A stretch of DNA of 64,000 nucleotides from Propionispora vibrioides. Its GTDB lineage: Bacteria; Bacillota; Negativicutes; Propionisporales; Propionisporaceae. The notes beneath the pieces are model-generated. The model saw only the letters and a program-made list of their open reading frames with translations. It was not told where the DNA came from and ran no database searches. Position numbers and translations under genes: made by a program. Positions 54,641 through 62,416 of the stretch are shown one piece after another (within the stretch, counting starts at the first letter, position 1; each line of letters opens with the position of its first letter). The stretch covers positions 1-64,000 of the forward strand of contig NZ_FODY01000014.1 in the NCBI RefSeq assembly GCF_900110485.1, given 5' to 3'.

Positions 54641-55439
54641 GGTCCGACCAGACTTATGCGTACAATGCGGCATTTGCTGCGAGGTATGTCCGATCAAAGT
54701 ATTAAAAATGGAGGAAAATAAAGGCCCTATAGCGGTCAATCCGGAATTTTGCAATAGTTGTGGTCACTGCGTAGCTGTTTGTCCGACCAAAGCGCTGAAT
54801 CATGAACGGGCGCCGCTGACAAAGCAAACGGAGATTCATAGTAGTACAAAAATTTCGGCGGAACAGGCAGCACTTTTTTTGCGTTCCCGGCGCTCCAGTC
54901 GGCGCTACAAACAGGAAGCTGTACCCCATGAGCAGTTGGCAAAGCTGGTGGATATGGCCCGCTTTGCTCCGACGGCAAGCAATAGCCAGAATATATCCTA
55001 TATGGTTATTGAACAGCGGCAAATTTTGCGGGAGGTGGTGGAACTGACGGTGCAATGGATGGAAGCGAAGGTTGCTACACCGCCGTTTCACAAGAGTATG
55101 CCGCTCCATATACAGGCTTGGCGACAAGGGAAAGAGGACACGGTCCTGCGTAATGCACCGCATTTGATACTGGCCATGGCGCCGAAAGGTTTTGCCAGGG
55201 GACGGGAAAATACCATTTCCGCTCTTTCCTACTTAGAACTTTTTGCCCCTGCTTTGGGCTTGGGTTCTTGCTGGGCTGGAATTTTGGAAATGTGTATCTT
55301 TGATGGCTATGCTCCGTTGCTTGCCTTATTTCCGGTCCCGGAGGGAAACGTAATTACAGGCGCTGTTATGGCCGGCTACCCGCAATATACATTTAGACGC
55401 CTGCCGGACAGGGACCCGTTATCAGTCATTTATGTCTAA
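54627..55439 (+). CDS. Ferredoxin-nitroreductase fusion protein
   Basis: A 270-residue protein with an N-terminal two-cluster ferredoxin domain (about 1-60; CVQCGICCEVCP and CNSCGHCVAVCP) fused to an FMN nitroreductase domain (about 75-270; RRSSRRYKQEAVP, ARFAPTASNSQN, GLGSCWAGIL). Electrons probably flow from ferredoxin clusters to FMN and on to a nitro, quinone or other acceptor. GTG 54621 is also possible; ATG 54627 is preferred. It overlaps the preceding flavoprotein gene and is likely under the same HxlR regulator. Confidence 0.9.
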   Translation: MALIEVRPDLCVQCGICCEVCPIKVLKMEENKGPIAVNPEFCNSCGHCVAVCPTKALNHERAPLTKQTEIHSSTKISAEQAALFLRSRRSSRRYKQEAVPHEQLAKLVDMARFAPTASNSQNISYMVIEQRQILREVVELTVQWMEAKVATPPFHKSMPLHIQAWRQGKEDTVLRNAPHLILAMAPKGFARGRENTISALSYLELFAPALGLGSCWAGILEMCIFDGYAPLLALFPVPEGNVITGAVMAGYPQYTFRRLPDRDPLSVIYV

Positions 55440-55558
55440 TGTAAAAATATATAAACTCAGGAAATTTATGATTTGATAAACAAACTATTCACAGGATTGT
55501 GCTGCTGTTTGGATATATTTTAATAGAATATCTCCCGGCATAAAACAAATACTACATT

Positions 55559-55727
55559 TAAGGAACCACTAATTTAATGAGCCTGCCGGCATGGCGAGAG
55601 ATTTTTTATCTGTCAGGGAAGTAAAAACAGCAGGAATAGCTGGACTATTTCAAGGTTTTTGCTGACTCAGTCAGACGGAAAAAGATTCGCCAGGACGTGC
55701 CGTGCGAATAAATTAGTGGTTCCCCAA
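55559..55727. repeat. MITE-like repeat, family 1, full-length copy
   Basis: About 168 bp with inverted ends TAAGGAACCACTAATTTAAT and AATAAATTAGTGGTTCCCCAA. The interior parallels the copy at 42907 in order and length. It lies in the 55440-55753 gap between the nitroreductase and SASP genes; the 120 bases before it are AT-rich without other features. Confidence 0.85.
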
Positions 55728-55753
55728 GCTTCCTAAACTATAATTGGAGGTGG

Positions 55754-55960
55754 ATGTATATGGGAAAAGTTATGTCGGAAGAAACGAAATATAAATTAGC
55801 GCACGATCTCGGGTTTGGTGAAAAGGTCGAAGACCATGACTGGTCGGATGTAACCACCGGCGAAGTCGGTTCGATGGTCAGAGAAGCAATCAAACGCGGT
55901 GAGCAGGCAATCGCAGAAGAAGCGAAAGCCAATGGCGAAATTCATCAGAATGTAAAATAA
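55754..55960 (+). CDS. Small acid-soluble spore protein, alpha/beta type
   Basis: A 68-residue protein of the kind that coats and protects spore DNA. ETKYKLAHDLGFGEKV corresponds to the first conserved block (KYELAKELG…, with the GPR protease cleavage area) and GEVGSMVREAIKRGEQAIAE to the second, normally GNMVKRxIExAEQQL. Net charge and size fit. It differs from Bacillus SASPs but resembles Negativicutes and clostridial variants. TTGGAGGTGG lies eight bases before the first ATG; translation could also begin at 55760. Two degraded copies follow at 57066 and 58238. Confidence 0.75.
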   Translation: MYMGKVMSEETKYKLAHDLGFGEKVEDHDWSDVTTGEVGSMVREAIKRGEQAIAEEAKANGEIHQNVK

Positions 55961-55964
55961 ATGA

Positions 55965-56008
55965 AAGATGTCTTGGAGCTTGTATTGAGCTTCAAGACAT
56001 CTTTTTTA
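55965..56008 (+). terminator. Terminator of the SASP gene
   Basis: AAGATGTCTTGGAGCT pairs with AGCTTCAAGACATCTT, followed by TTTTATT. Confidence 0.85.
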
Positions 56009-56129
56009 TTATGAATAGAATATTATGCTGTTGAGGTAGTTTATTTACCTTTTGGGTGGCACACTTATCATCCCTGTGGTACCATGCATTATTAATTGAC
56101 TAGCTTCGCCAGTTAATTCACTGCACTTG

Positions 56130-56921
56130 TTACTTCGAAGCCTTTACAACAATGCCTTTATCATCAAATTCTACTGTAGTGCCAGCTTCATAAGCCTTAA
56201 TACTGACTGCTGACAGAATACCGCCTAGTGACAGCAGCTTGGTATTTTTGTTTAATGTGCCCTTGAGTACTTCGCCTTTCTCATTTAGCATAATTGCTTT
56301 ACCACCCTTGAATTCAACAAGTCCCGAGCAAGCCGAGTTATCTGTATAGTTTTCCGTTAAAATTTGTAGCCAGCCGACAGGCCGCAGATAGGAATCATTG
56401 GACAAATTACACATGGCTACCATCCCATTTTTATGAAAACTTATCTCGCCGTTAGATACAAGTATATGATTTGTTTGATTTAGGGTGATACTCTGATTAG
56501 AACCATTTATTGTACCATGAATAACTTCACCCTTATCATTGAATGTAACTTTTGTGCCACCCTTAAAGGAAAGAACTCTGTATGTTGGTTCCTGCGTTGT
56601 ATAGGAGTAAAAATAAAATGGAACAGGCGTGTATGCTGTCCTGGCAGCATCCTGAGCTGTCCCGGTTTCATATGGCAAGCTTATATCTTCAGCTAATGTA
56701 CCTTCAAAGACCTCACCATACTCGTTAAGCGTAACAGCGGTTCCTTGCTTAAACTTAGGGATATTAGACCATGTTGCCACTATAACCCCAGCCGGCGTTA
56801 TTCTTGTATCCTCCGTTAAAGTTCTGGTATATAGCGCCGCTTCAACACTTGCAATATAACTGAAAAGTAAAAATGCGCTAAGTATAACCCCGGTTAATAC
56901 TTTTAGTAAATCTTTCTTCAT
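56130..56921 (-). CDS. Secreted protein with five degenerate beta-repeat units
   Basis: A 263-residue exported protein. The signal peptide is about 1-32 (MKKDLLKVLTGVILSAFLL…VEA). The rest is built of units of the form F-K-G-G-T-x-V-T-F-N-D-K-G-E-V-x-x-G-T-L: FKQGTAVTLNEYGEVFEGTL, FKGGTKVTFNDKGEVIHGTI, a degenerate ISFHKNGMVAMCNL, FKGGKAIMLNEKGEVLKGTL, and a final AGTTVEFDDKGIVVKA. The layout resembles MORN-like or WG-type hairpin repeats. Function unknown, probably cell-surface. ATG 56948 is in frame, but GGAGGG before ATG 56921 and the signal peptide favour the latter. Confidence 0.75.
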   Translation of the reverse strand: MKKDLLKVLTGVILSAFLLFSYIASVEAALYTRTLTEDTRITPAGVIVATWSNIPKFKQGTAVTLNEYGEVFEGTLAEDISLPYETGTAQDAARTAYTPVPFYFYSYTTQEPTYRVLSFKGGTKVTFNDKGEVIHGTINGSNQSITLNQTNHILVSNGEISFHKNGMVAMCNLSNDSYLRPVGWLQILTENYTDNSACSGLVEFKGGKAIMLNEKGEVLKGTLNKNTKLLSLGGILSAVSIKAYEAGTTVEFDDKGIVVKASK

Positions 56922-57065
56922 ATAAATCCCTCCATCATTTTGTACCATAAATTCCCATTCGCTATAACCCGCATTATCCCTTCCGTCTTATGCCATTTTT
57001 TATATAATGGCAAAGGTATAAGCCCCTTACTATTAATCACAGGAACTCATTGGAATCCTACCGCA

Positions 57066-57187
57066 TTGGTCGGATAATAAGCACCGGCGAAGTCGGTTCG
57101 CTAGTCAGAGAAAGGGTTAAATGCGGTGAGCAGGCGATAGCAAAAGCAGCGAAAGCCAATGGAGCAGTCCAGCAGAATGCAAAATAA
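57066..57187 (+). pseudogene. Truncated, frameshifted SASP gene copy
   Basis: The stretch translates STGEVGSLVRERVKCGEQAI and on to the ending QQNAK plus TAA, matching residues about 31-68 of the SASP at 55754 (TTGEVGSMVREAIKRGEQAI). DNA upstream of the GGTCGGAT block has one extra base relative to the intact gene, breaking the frame, and the first 90 bases are missing. The gene's own terminator-like hairpin follows. The remainder of the 56922-57329 gap holds nothing else I recognise. Confidence 0.8.
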
Positions 57188-57240
57188 AGTAGAACCCGAA
57201 AGTTTAAATTTGGACTTTCGGGTTCTACTTTATTTTCAGG
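57182..57240. terminator. Strong hairpin after the SASP pseudogene
   Basis: AAATAAAGTAGAACCCGAAAGT pairs perfectly with its inverse (22-bp arms, 10-base loop), then TTCAGG. It also lies downstream of the convergent gene at 57330. Confidence 0.8.
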
Positions 57241-57329
57241 CATTGAAAGTGTGGCATGATTTTTTTAATACGGTATTGAATATTTAATTAGTTGAACGCT
57301 AGCTAGATATTAAATCTTGGTATATTACT

Positions 57330-57713
57330 TTACAATACTTCTTTACGTGCAACAAAAACTTTCCTAGCAACTCCAATCGCATTTAAAATCCGCGGAAATC
57401 CTGTATAAGGGATGCATTGCATAAAAACTTCAATAATTTTATTTGGCGTAATTCCTACGTTTAGTGCCCCATTGATATGTACCTCCAACTGATTCTCACA
57501 ACCGCCTTGGGTTAATAAGCTTGATAAGGTAACAATTTCCCGTTCCTGGAGGTTTAATTCTTCCCGGCTATATATATCACCAAAAGCAAATTCGACAATG
57601 TATCTGCCTAAATCGGGTGCAATATCCTTAAGAGCGTTAATTACATTTTCTCCGGCTGTACCATCTACCTCTCCTAGCTTTTGTAATCCCCGTTCAAATC
57701 GACTTAATTCCAT
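57330..57713 (-). CDS. Carboxymuconolactone decarboxylase (CMD/AhpD-like) family protein
   Basis: A 127-residue helical protein of the CMD family. LNLQEREIVTLSSLLTQGGC and LEVHINGALNVGITPNKIIEVFMQ follow the family pattern. AhpD peroxidase members have CxxC; here one Cys (GGCENQ) replaces it, so disulfide peroxidase activity is doubtful. A decarboxylase or unknown role is possible. Divergent from a MerR regulator with a textbook MerR-type promoter between them. Confidence 0.88.
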   Translation of the reverse strand: MELSRFERGLQKLGEVDGTAGENVINALKDIAPDLGRYIVEFAFGDIYSREELNLQEREIVTLSSLLTQGGCENQLEVHINGALNVGITPNKIIEVFMQCIPYTGFPRILNAIGVARKVFVARKEVL

Positions 57714-57744
57714 TGTTGTGACCTCCTGTATTTAGTATAATTGA

Positions 57745-57775
57745 ATTGTAAATATTAAAGTATACTTTAAGTCAA
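57745..57775 (-). promoter_or_regulatory. MerR-type promoter with 19-bp spacer
   Basis: On the minus strand: -35 TTGACT (57775-57770), spacer of 19 bases, -10 TACAAT (57750-57745). Inside the spacer is the perfect 16-bp palindrome TTAAAGTATACTTTAA (57755-57770). MerR-family activators act by twisting exactly such overlong spacers, so the neighbouring MerR protein should activate the CMD-family gene. Confidence 0.8.
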
Positions 57776-57788
57776 GAGGATTTTTTCA

Positions 57789-58157
57789 ATGAATTATTCA
57801 ATAGGACAATTTTCAAAGCTGATCAATCTTAGTGCACCCACACTTCGCTACTACGAGCAGGAACAATTGATTGTTGTCAAGCGAGATTCTGGTAAACGGC
57901 GGTATTATACGACAGAAGATATTGACTGGATTTTGTTTATCAAAAAGCTAAAAGATACCGGTATGCCCATAAAAGATATTAGAGAGTACGCTGTACTGCG
58001 CTATCAAGGCGATTCGACCACTAGACGAAGATTAGAAATACTCGAAACCCACAAAATGAAGGTTATGCGGGAAAAGGCCCAATGGGATAATAACCTGAGA
58101 AATCTGGAAGAAAAAATTAAGATATATCAACACAAATTAGACAATAATGAGTCATAA
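57789..58157 (+). CDS. MerR-family transcriptional regulator
   Basis: A 122-residue regulator: MNYSIGQFSKLINLSAPTLRYYEQEQLI is the MerR winged helix (given here as IGQFSKLINLSAPTLRYYEQ). The second helix pair (TTEDIDWILFIKKLKDTGMP; IKDIREYAVL) and a dimerising coiled coil at 85-118 follow. No C-terminal metal-binding Cys is present, so it most likely senses a small molecule or stress (like the AdhR/NmlR-like group). Divergent with the CMD-family gene and the 19-bp-spacer promoter. Confidence 0.9.
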   Translation: MNYSIGQFSKLINLSAPTLRYYEQEQLIVVKRDSGKRRYYTTEDIDWILFIKKLKDTGMPIKDIREYAVLRYQGDSTTRRRLEILETHKMKVMREKAQWDNNLRNLEEKIKIYQHKLDNNES

Positions 58158-58237
58158 TAACGAGATTGGGTAATGTAAATCCGGTTGGTATCGACTATAA
58201 TAGAGAATTTTATATAATCGTACTGACGATGGCATGA

Positions 58238-58289
58238 TATTGCAAAAGAAGCGAAACCCAATGGAGTAGTTCATCAAAATGCAGAATAA
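58238..58289 (+). pseudogene. Remnant of a third SASP copy
   Basis: The last 16 codons (IAKEAKPNGVVHQNAE, then TAA) match the end of the SASP gene at 55754 (IAEEAKANGEIHQNVK). Everything upstream is unrelated AT-rich sequence. A hairpin follows as with the other two copies. The rest of the 58158-58692 gap shows no gene. Confidence 0.75.
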
Positions 58290-58292
58290 AAG

Positions 58293-58336
58293 AAGATGGC
58301 CTGAAGTGATGTTGCTTCAGGCCATCTTTCTTTATT
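58293..58336 (+). terminator. Terminator after the SASP remnant
   Basis: AAGATGGCCTGAAG pairs with CTTCAGGCCATCTT, followed by TCTTTATT. Confidence 0.8.
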
Positions 58337-58692
58337 ATAATAGACAATGGGTATGATAAGATGATAAGTTACCTATTAAGTAGTATTAGAGCAATGTGTA
58401 TCGAGTGTTGTAATAAAGAAGAAAAAGCAAAAAGGTTATAGTGTCATCTCAGCGATATCATCTTAGTTATGAATATTTTTTACGAACTGTTTGGATTTAT
58501 TTGGCGATTTGGACTATTTCAATATAATGTATAATGTAAATAGTTCAATCCATTTTTAAACGCACGAATTTGAAAATCACTTCTAGGTTTGTTGAATAAA
58601 AAATAAAAATGGTGTATTGTAATTATTTGCTAGTATCATTTTTAATAAGTATTTTTAACTTATTTAGAAGGTTTTAGAAAGGAGAGGATTTT

Positions 58693-59373
58693 ATGAATCA
58701 TCCTGCACTAGTTATTTTCGATATGGATGGATTAATGTTTGATACGGAAAATATTTCGCATGAAACATGGATTGAAACATCTGAAAAATTTGGTTTTTCT
58801 ATGGATCGAGCTATTACTGATCGGTTTATAGGAACGACAGGAAAGAATGTAATGCGTATTATGGCTGAGATTTATGGCCTGGAAGTTCCACTCACGGAAT
58901 GGAGAGCGTATCAGCAGGCTTTAAAAGCAGCAAAGGTCGATTGTAATATATCGAAAGAAAGTTTTAAAAAAAGAGGGCTGTATTCATTACTAAAGTATTT
59001 AAAATTGAATAATATTACAGCCTGCGTAGCTTCTTGTAGTGAAGCGTATAAAGTCAGTAAACTTTTGCAAGACACTGGAACATTAGAATACTTTGATTTT
59101 TGGATTGCAGGGGATGAAGTTGTTTGTGGAAAGCCGGAACCTGAAATATTTCAAAAGGCCTGTAAGAAAGCAGGTATTCTCCCGGAGCAAGCGTTGGTTC
59201 TTGAAGATTCTTTATCCGGGATTAGAGCCGCACATCTGGCGGGGATTCCTGCATTTTTTATTCCGGACCGTATTGAGACAAACGATGAAATAAAAGCTAA
59301 AGCAGTCAAAATATTTGATAATTTAGAAGAAGTTAAATGTTATCTTAGTACTTTAAAAAGCGATATTAATTGA
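58693..59373 (+). CDS. HAD-superfamily sugar phosphatase / beta-phosphoglucomutase-like
   Basis: A 226-residue HAD hydrolase. Motif I is IFDMDGLMFDTE (nucleophile Asp and DxD), motif II CVASCSEAYKV, Lys in CGKPEPEIFQKA, and motif III VLEDSLSGIRAAHLAGIP. A cap of the subfamily I helical type sits between motifs I and II. These proteins are phosphatases or phosphoglucomutases; DMDG-x-x-x-DTE is shared by both. Gene neighbours do not narrow the substrate, although the PTS/epimerase operon begins 1.3 kb downstream. GAAAGGAGAGG precedes the ATG. Confidence 0.9.
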   Translation: MNHPALVIFDMDGLMFDTENISHETWIETSEKFGFSMDRAITDRFIGTTGKNVMRIMAEIYGLEVPLTEWRAYQQALKAAKVDCNISKESFKKRGLYSLLKYLKLNNITACVASCSEAYKVSKLLQDTGTLEYFDFWIAGDEVVCGKPEPEIFQKACKKAGILPEQALVLEDSLSGIRAAHLAGIPAFFIPDRIETNDEIKAKAVKIFDNLEEVKCYLSTLKSDIN

Positions 59374-59395
59374 CATAAATTCTATATATTATTTG

Positions 59396-59437
59396 AAAAA
59401 GGTTGTAGATAGACAGTCTATCTACAACCTTTTTTTA
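59396..59437 (+). terminator. Terminator of the HAD gene
   Basis: AAAAAGGTTGTAGATAGA pairs with TCTATCTACAACCTTTTT, then TTATT. Confidence 0.88.
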
Positions 59438-59542
59438 TTATCTGGAAACCATCTCTAAAATCTATATGAGTGTTAAAGGACGAACGAACCCAATGTACAT
59501 GAATTTATGCTCTATTTTTCTATTATGCTTACTGGCGGAATG

Positions 59543-60301
59543 TTAGTAATCCATGATAGTTAATAATTCCGGAAAATGTTTTCTTTCCTCCGGAGTCAGT
59601 TTTCTTTCTGTAATCATTAAATCAAAGGCAGAGAAAGAGGCATACCGATAGAGGCTTTCCGTAAAAAATTTATCGGTATTAGCCATTAGGATCGTTTTTT
59701 TGGCGCTTGTGATTACGGCTTGTTTTATTTCGAGTTCACGGTAAGAGTGGATGGATGGGCCATCAGCATGAAAACCGCTGCAGGAAAGGAAGGCGACATC
59801 AATTTTAATTTGTTTGATGGCTTGTAAAACCCAATTGCCAACATAAGAAAAGCTCCTTTTGCGCAATTCGCCACCGGCAATCAAAACCTGATTTGTCGAA
59901 GTTGACAATACCTGGGGAATTACCGCCGAGTTAGAAACGATTATCAAATCGTTTCGTAAATTTAGTATTTTGGCCAACTGGAGGGCCGTCGTGCCCGAAT
60001 CGAGAAATACGACGCCGTTTTGAGGAACTTGTGTTGCTGCTCTCTGGGCGATGTGAATTTTAGCATCCAGGCATTCTCTTTCTTTCAAGGCAAATTCGTT
60101 TTCCAGGTAGGAGCTGGCAGCTGTAACTGTTCCATGTCCTTTGTTTAAAATGTTATTTTCATGTAGATAGGCAAGATCCTTACGGATGGTTTCGGTCGAC
60201 ACGTTGAACTTCTCAGCCAGTTCAATAACGGTTACGGAACCGTTATTAATGACATAGTTGACAATATTGTTCCTACGTTCATTATTAATTGGCTTTGCCA
60301 A
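59543..60301 (-). CDS. DeoR-family sugar-phosphate repressor
   Basis: A 252-residue regulator: winged helix 1-57 (ERRNNIVNYVINNGSVTVIE; STETIRKDLAYLHENNIL) and DeoRC domain with FLDSGTTALQLAKIL and VSNSAVIPQVL. It is a distant paralogue of 23069-23836. Divergent from the epimerase-aldolase-PTS operon, which it likely represses. Inverted TAATTATTGTTTT (60315-60327) and AAAACAATAATTTA (60448-60461) flank both promoters and may be operators. Confidence 0.88.
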   Translation of the reverse strand: MAKPINNERRNNIVNYVINNGSVTVIELAEKFNVSTETIRKDLAYLHENNILNKGHGTVTAASSYLENEFALKERECLDAKIHIAQRAATQVPQNGVVFLDSGTTALQLAKILNLRNDLIIVSNSAVIPQVLSTSTNQVLIAGGELRKRSFSYVGNWVLQAIKQIKIDVAFLSCSGFHADGPSIHSYRELEIKQAVITSAKKTILMANTDKFFTESLYRYASFSAFDLMITERKLTPEERKHFPELLTIMDY

Positions 60302-60393
60302 GTTAACATCTCCTAATTATTGTTTTATCAAAATTATATATAATTTTAAGATTTTAAGTCAAGTAAAAGAAGAAAAATGATTAAGTTTTATAA

Positions 60394-60422
60394 TTGACAA
60401 CAATCAAATCAAGATATATAAT
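60394..60422 (+). promoter_or_regulatory. Consensus sigma-A promoter of the epimerase/PTS operon
   Basis: TTGACA (60394-60399), 17-base spacer, TATAAT (60417-60422): a perfect consensus. The transcript has a leader of about 220 bases containing the hairpin TCGCTATT/AATAGCGA (60574-60621). An unregulated promoter of this strength would be very active, so repression by the DeoR protein is expected. Confidence 0.85.
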
Positions 60423-60648
60423 TTGTTTATAGTTGGTTTTAAGACTAAAAAACAATAATTTAAGTTGTAATCAAAGTTATTGCGGGCGTTGAACTGCTTG
60501 CCGGCAGCGAACAATGTTAGATGTCAGGTTCCTGCCTTTAAGATCTTTTGCAATACCTACATAAAAGGGGGAAGATCGCTATTCTTACTCAGATTTAATT
60601 TTACATGGTAAAAATAGCGAAATTTATAAATCAACTGGAGGGATTCTA

Positions 60649-61503
60649 ATGCAGTTTGGTGTTGACACATTTATCTGGACGGAGGTATTTACCAAAAAGG
60701 ATTTATGGATTATCAAAAAAGCGGAGGAACTGGGATTTGAGGCCATCGACTTTGCCATTGCTCATCCGGAAACATTTCCCATTCAGGAAGTAAAAAGTGA
60801 ATTAGCCAAGACGAAACTAAAGGCTGTAACCAGCACAACATTAAATGAAAAAAACAGCCTTATTGCCGATGAGCCGGCCATCCGGGCAAAAGGAATTGAA
60901 TCGTTGAAAAAATTGGTAGATATCAATTTGGAATTAGGCTCGGACATTCTTGGCGGTGTGAATTATGCCGGATGGGGTTGCTTAACCGGAAAACCAAAAA
61001 CAGAAAAAGAATGGGACCATTCAGTGAGCAGTATGCGTATCGTAGCTGAATACGCATTGCAGAAACACCCAAATTTGAAAATTTGTGTTGAGCCGGTGAA
61101 TCGTTTTGAGACTCATTTCATCAATACGGCAGAAGAGGGAGTACGTTACTGCAAAGCTGTAGGAACAAGCAATATGGGGGTTCATTTGGATTGCTTCCAT
61201 ATGATTCGGGAAGAAACCAGTTATACGGAAGCTGTTAAAACCTGTGGCAAAGAATTCCTTGGATATGTACATGTTTGTGAGAATAACCGAGGCATACCGG
61301 GAACCGGATTGGTTCCCTGGAAAGAGTTTTTTACTGCTCTTAATGAAATCGGCTATACAGGACCCTGTGTAATTGAGTCGTTTGATCCCAGTTTTGAAGA
61401 ATTGAACGGTCAATGCGCTATTTGGAGAAAGTTTGCCGATACAGGCGAAGAGTTGGCTGTAAAAGGGTTAGCTAACCTGAAGAAAATTGTTCAGGAACTA
61501 TAA
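60649..61503 (+). CDS. Ketose 3-epimerase family TIM-barrel protein
   Basis: A 284-residue sugar isomerase/epimerase of the AP-endonuclease-2/xylose-isomerase-like fold, closest to D-tagatose/D-allulose 3-epimerases. Metal-binding Glu is in ICVEPVNRFETHFINTA, Asp-His in GVHLDCFHMIREE, then HVCENNRGIPGTG and Glu in CVIESFDPSF. These enzymes act on free ketoses, but homologues on phosphates exist. First gene of an operon with a class II aldolase and a fructose-type PTS. CTGGAGGGA precedes the ATG. Confidence 0.88.
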   Translation: MQFGVDTFIWTEVFTKKDLWIIKKAEELGFEAIDFAIAHPETFPIQEVKSELAKTKLKAVTSTTLNEKNSLIADEPAIRAKGIESLKKLVDINLELGSDILGGVNYAGWGCLTGKPKTEKEWDHSVSSMRIVAEYALQKHPNLKICVEPVNRFETHFINTAEEGVRYCKAVGTSNMGVHLDCFHMIREETSYTEAVKTCGKEFLGYVHVCENNRGIPGTGLVPWKEFFTALNEIGYTGPCVIESFDPSFEELNGQCAIWRKFADTGEELAVKGLANLKKIVQEL

Positions 61504-61527
61504 ATAAAAACTAGGAGGAAGTTAGCT

Positions 61528-62397
61528 ATGCTAGTAAACATGCAAGAAATTTTAAAAGATGCAGAGGAGAAAAAATATGCGATTGGCTGCATTAACACAC
61601 CGAATGTAGAAGCAATCCGGGCTATCATTGGTGCAGCGGAGGAACTGAATGTTCCCATTATTATTGATCACGCAGAAGTGCATGATCCGTTAATTCCCAT
61701 TGAAAGTATTGGGCCTAAAATGGTGGAGTATGCCAAACTGGCTAAAGTACCGGTGTGTGTACACCTGGATCATGGTACTGATTACAATTTCATTATGAGA
61801 GCGATTCGCTGCGGTTTCTCTTCGATCATGTACGATTGCAGTGCCCTGCCGTTTGAAGAGAATGTGGAAAAATTGCAAGTCTTTACTAGAGTTGCCCATA
61901 ACCTGGGTTTAACGGTGGAAGCCGAACTGGGGATCATGTCCAGTACGGAAGAAGATTCCCATGGCGGTAAGCCGTTAACGCGGGAAGATATTCGTAAAAG
62001 CTTTACCGATCCGAAGCAGGCCGCTGAATTTGCCGCAAGAACCGGAGTAGATGCACTGGCTGTATGTTTTGGGACGATGCACGGCATTTACGCAGAGGAA
62101 CCTCAATTGGATATTGACCGGGTAAAGGCTATTCGGGCGGCGATGCCTAAAGACTGCCGCGTAGTCATGCACGGCGGCAGTGGTGTCGATGCTGATCAGG
62201 TACGGGCGGCGATTAGTGCCGGCTGCTCCAAAATTAATTACTATTCCTATATGGCGAAAGCAACCAGCAGACACATTTACCAAAAGTTAAATGCAGTAAA
62301 TGGCAATGCTTTCTATCATGAAATTCAGGAAGAAGCTTACCATTTTATGAAAACGTATATAAAAGATGTGCTGACCGTATTTAAAAACGGGAAATAG
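61528..62397 (+). CDS. Class II ketose-bisphosphate aldolase
   Basis: A 289-residue zinc aldolase of the fructose/tagatose-bisphosphate family. The zinc ligands are in VCVHLDHGTDY (and later CFGTMHGIY, VVMHGGSGVD); YDCSALPFEENV holds the usual region for the second metal. Length is typical of GatY/KbaY/FbaA. The familiar C-terminal KINYYSYMAKAT differs from standard FBA (KINVNTE), so the substrate may be unusual. Spaced 24 bases after the epimerase gene. It should split a ketose 1,6-bisphosphate or 1-phosphate to trioses. Confidence 0.88.
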   Translation: MLVNMQEILKDAEEKKYAIGCINTPNVEAIRAIIGAAEELNVPIIIDHAEVHDPLIPIESIGPKMVEYAKLAKVPVCVHLDHGTDYNFIMRAIRCGFSSIMYDCSALPFEENVEKLQVFTRVAHNLGLTVEAELGIMSSTEEDSHGGKPLTREDIRKSFTDPKQAAEFAARTGVDALAVCFGTMHGIYAEEPQLDIDRVKAIRAAMPKDCRVVMHGGSGVDADQVRAAISAGCSKINYYSYMAKATSRHIYQKLNAVNGNAFYHEIQEEAYHFMKTYIKDVLTVFKNGK

Positions 62398-62416
62398 CAG
62401 ACAGGAGAATTTATAT

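Noticed and set aside
57058-57243. 61-residue minus-strand ORF
   Set aside because: Antisense of the SASP pseudogene and its hairpin.
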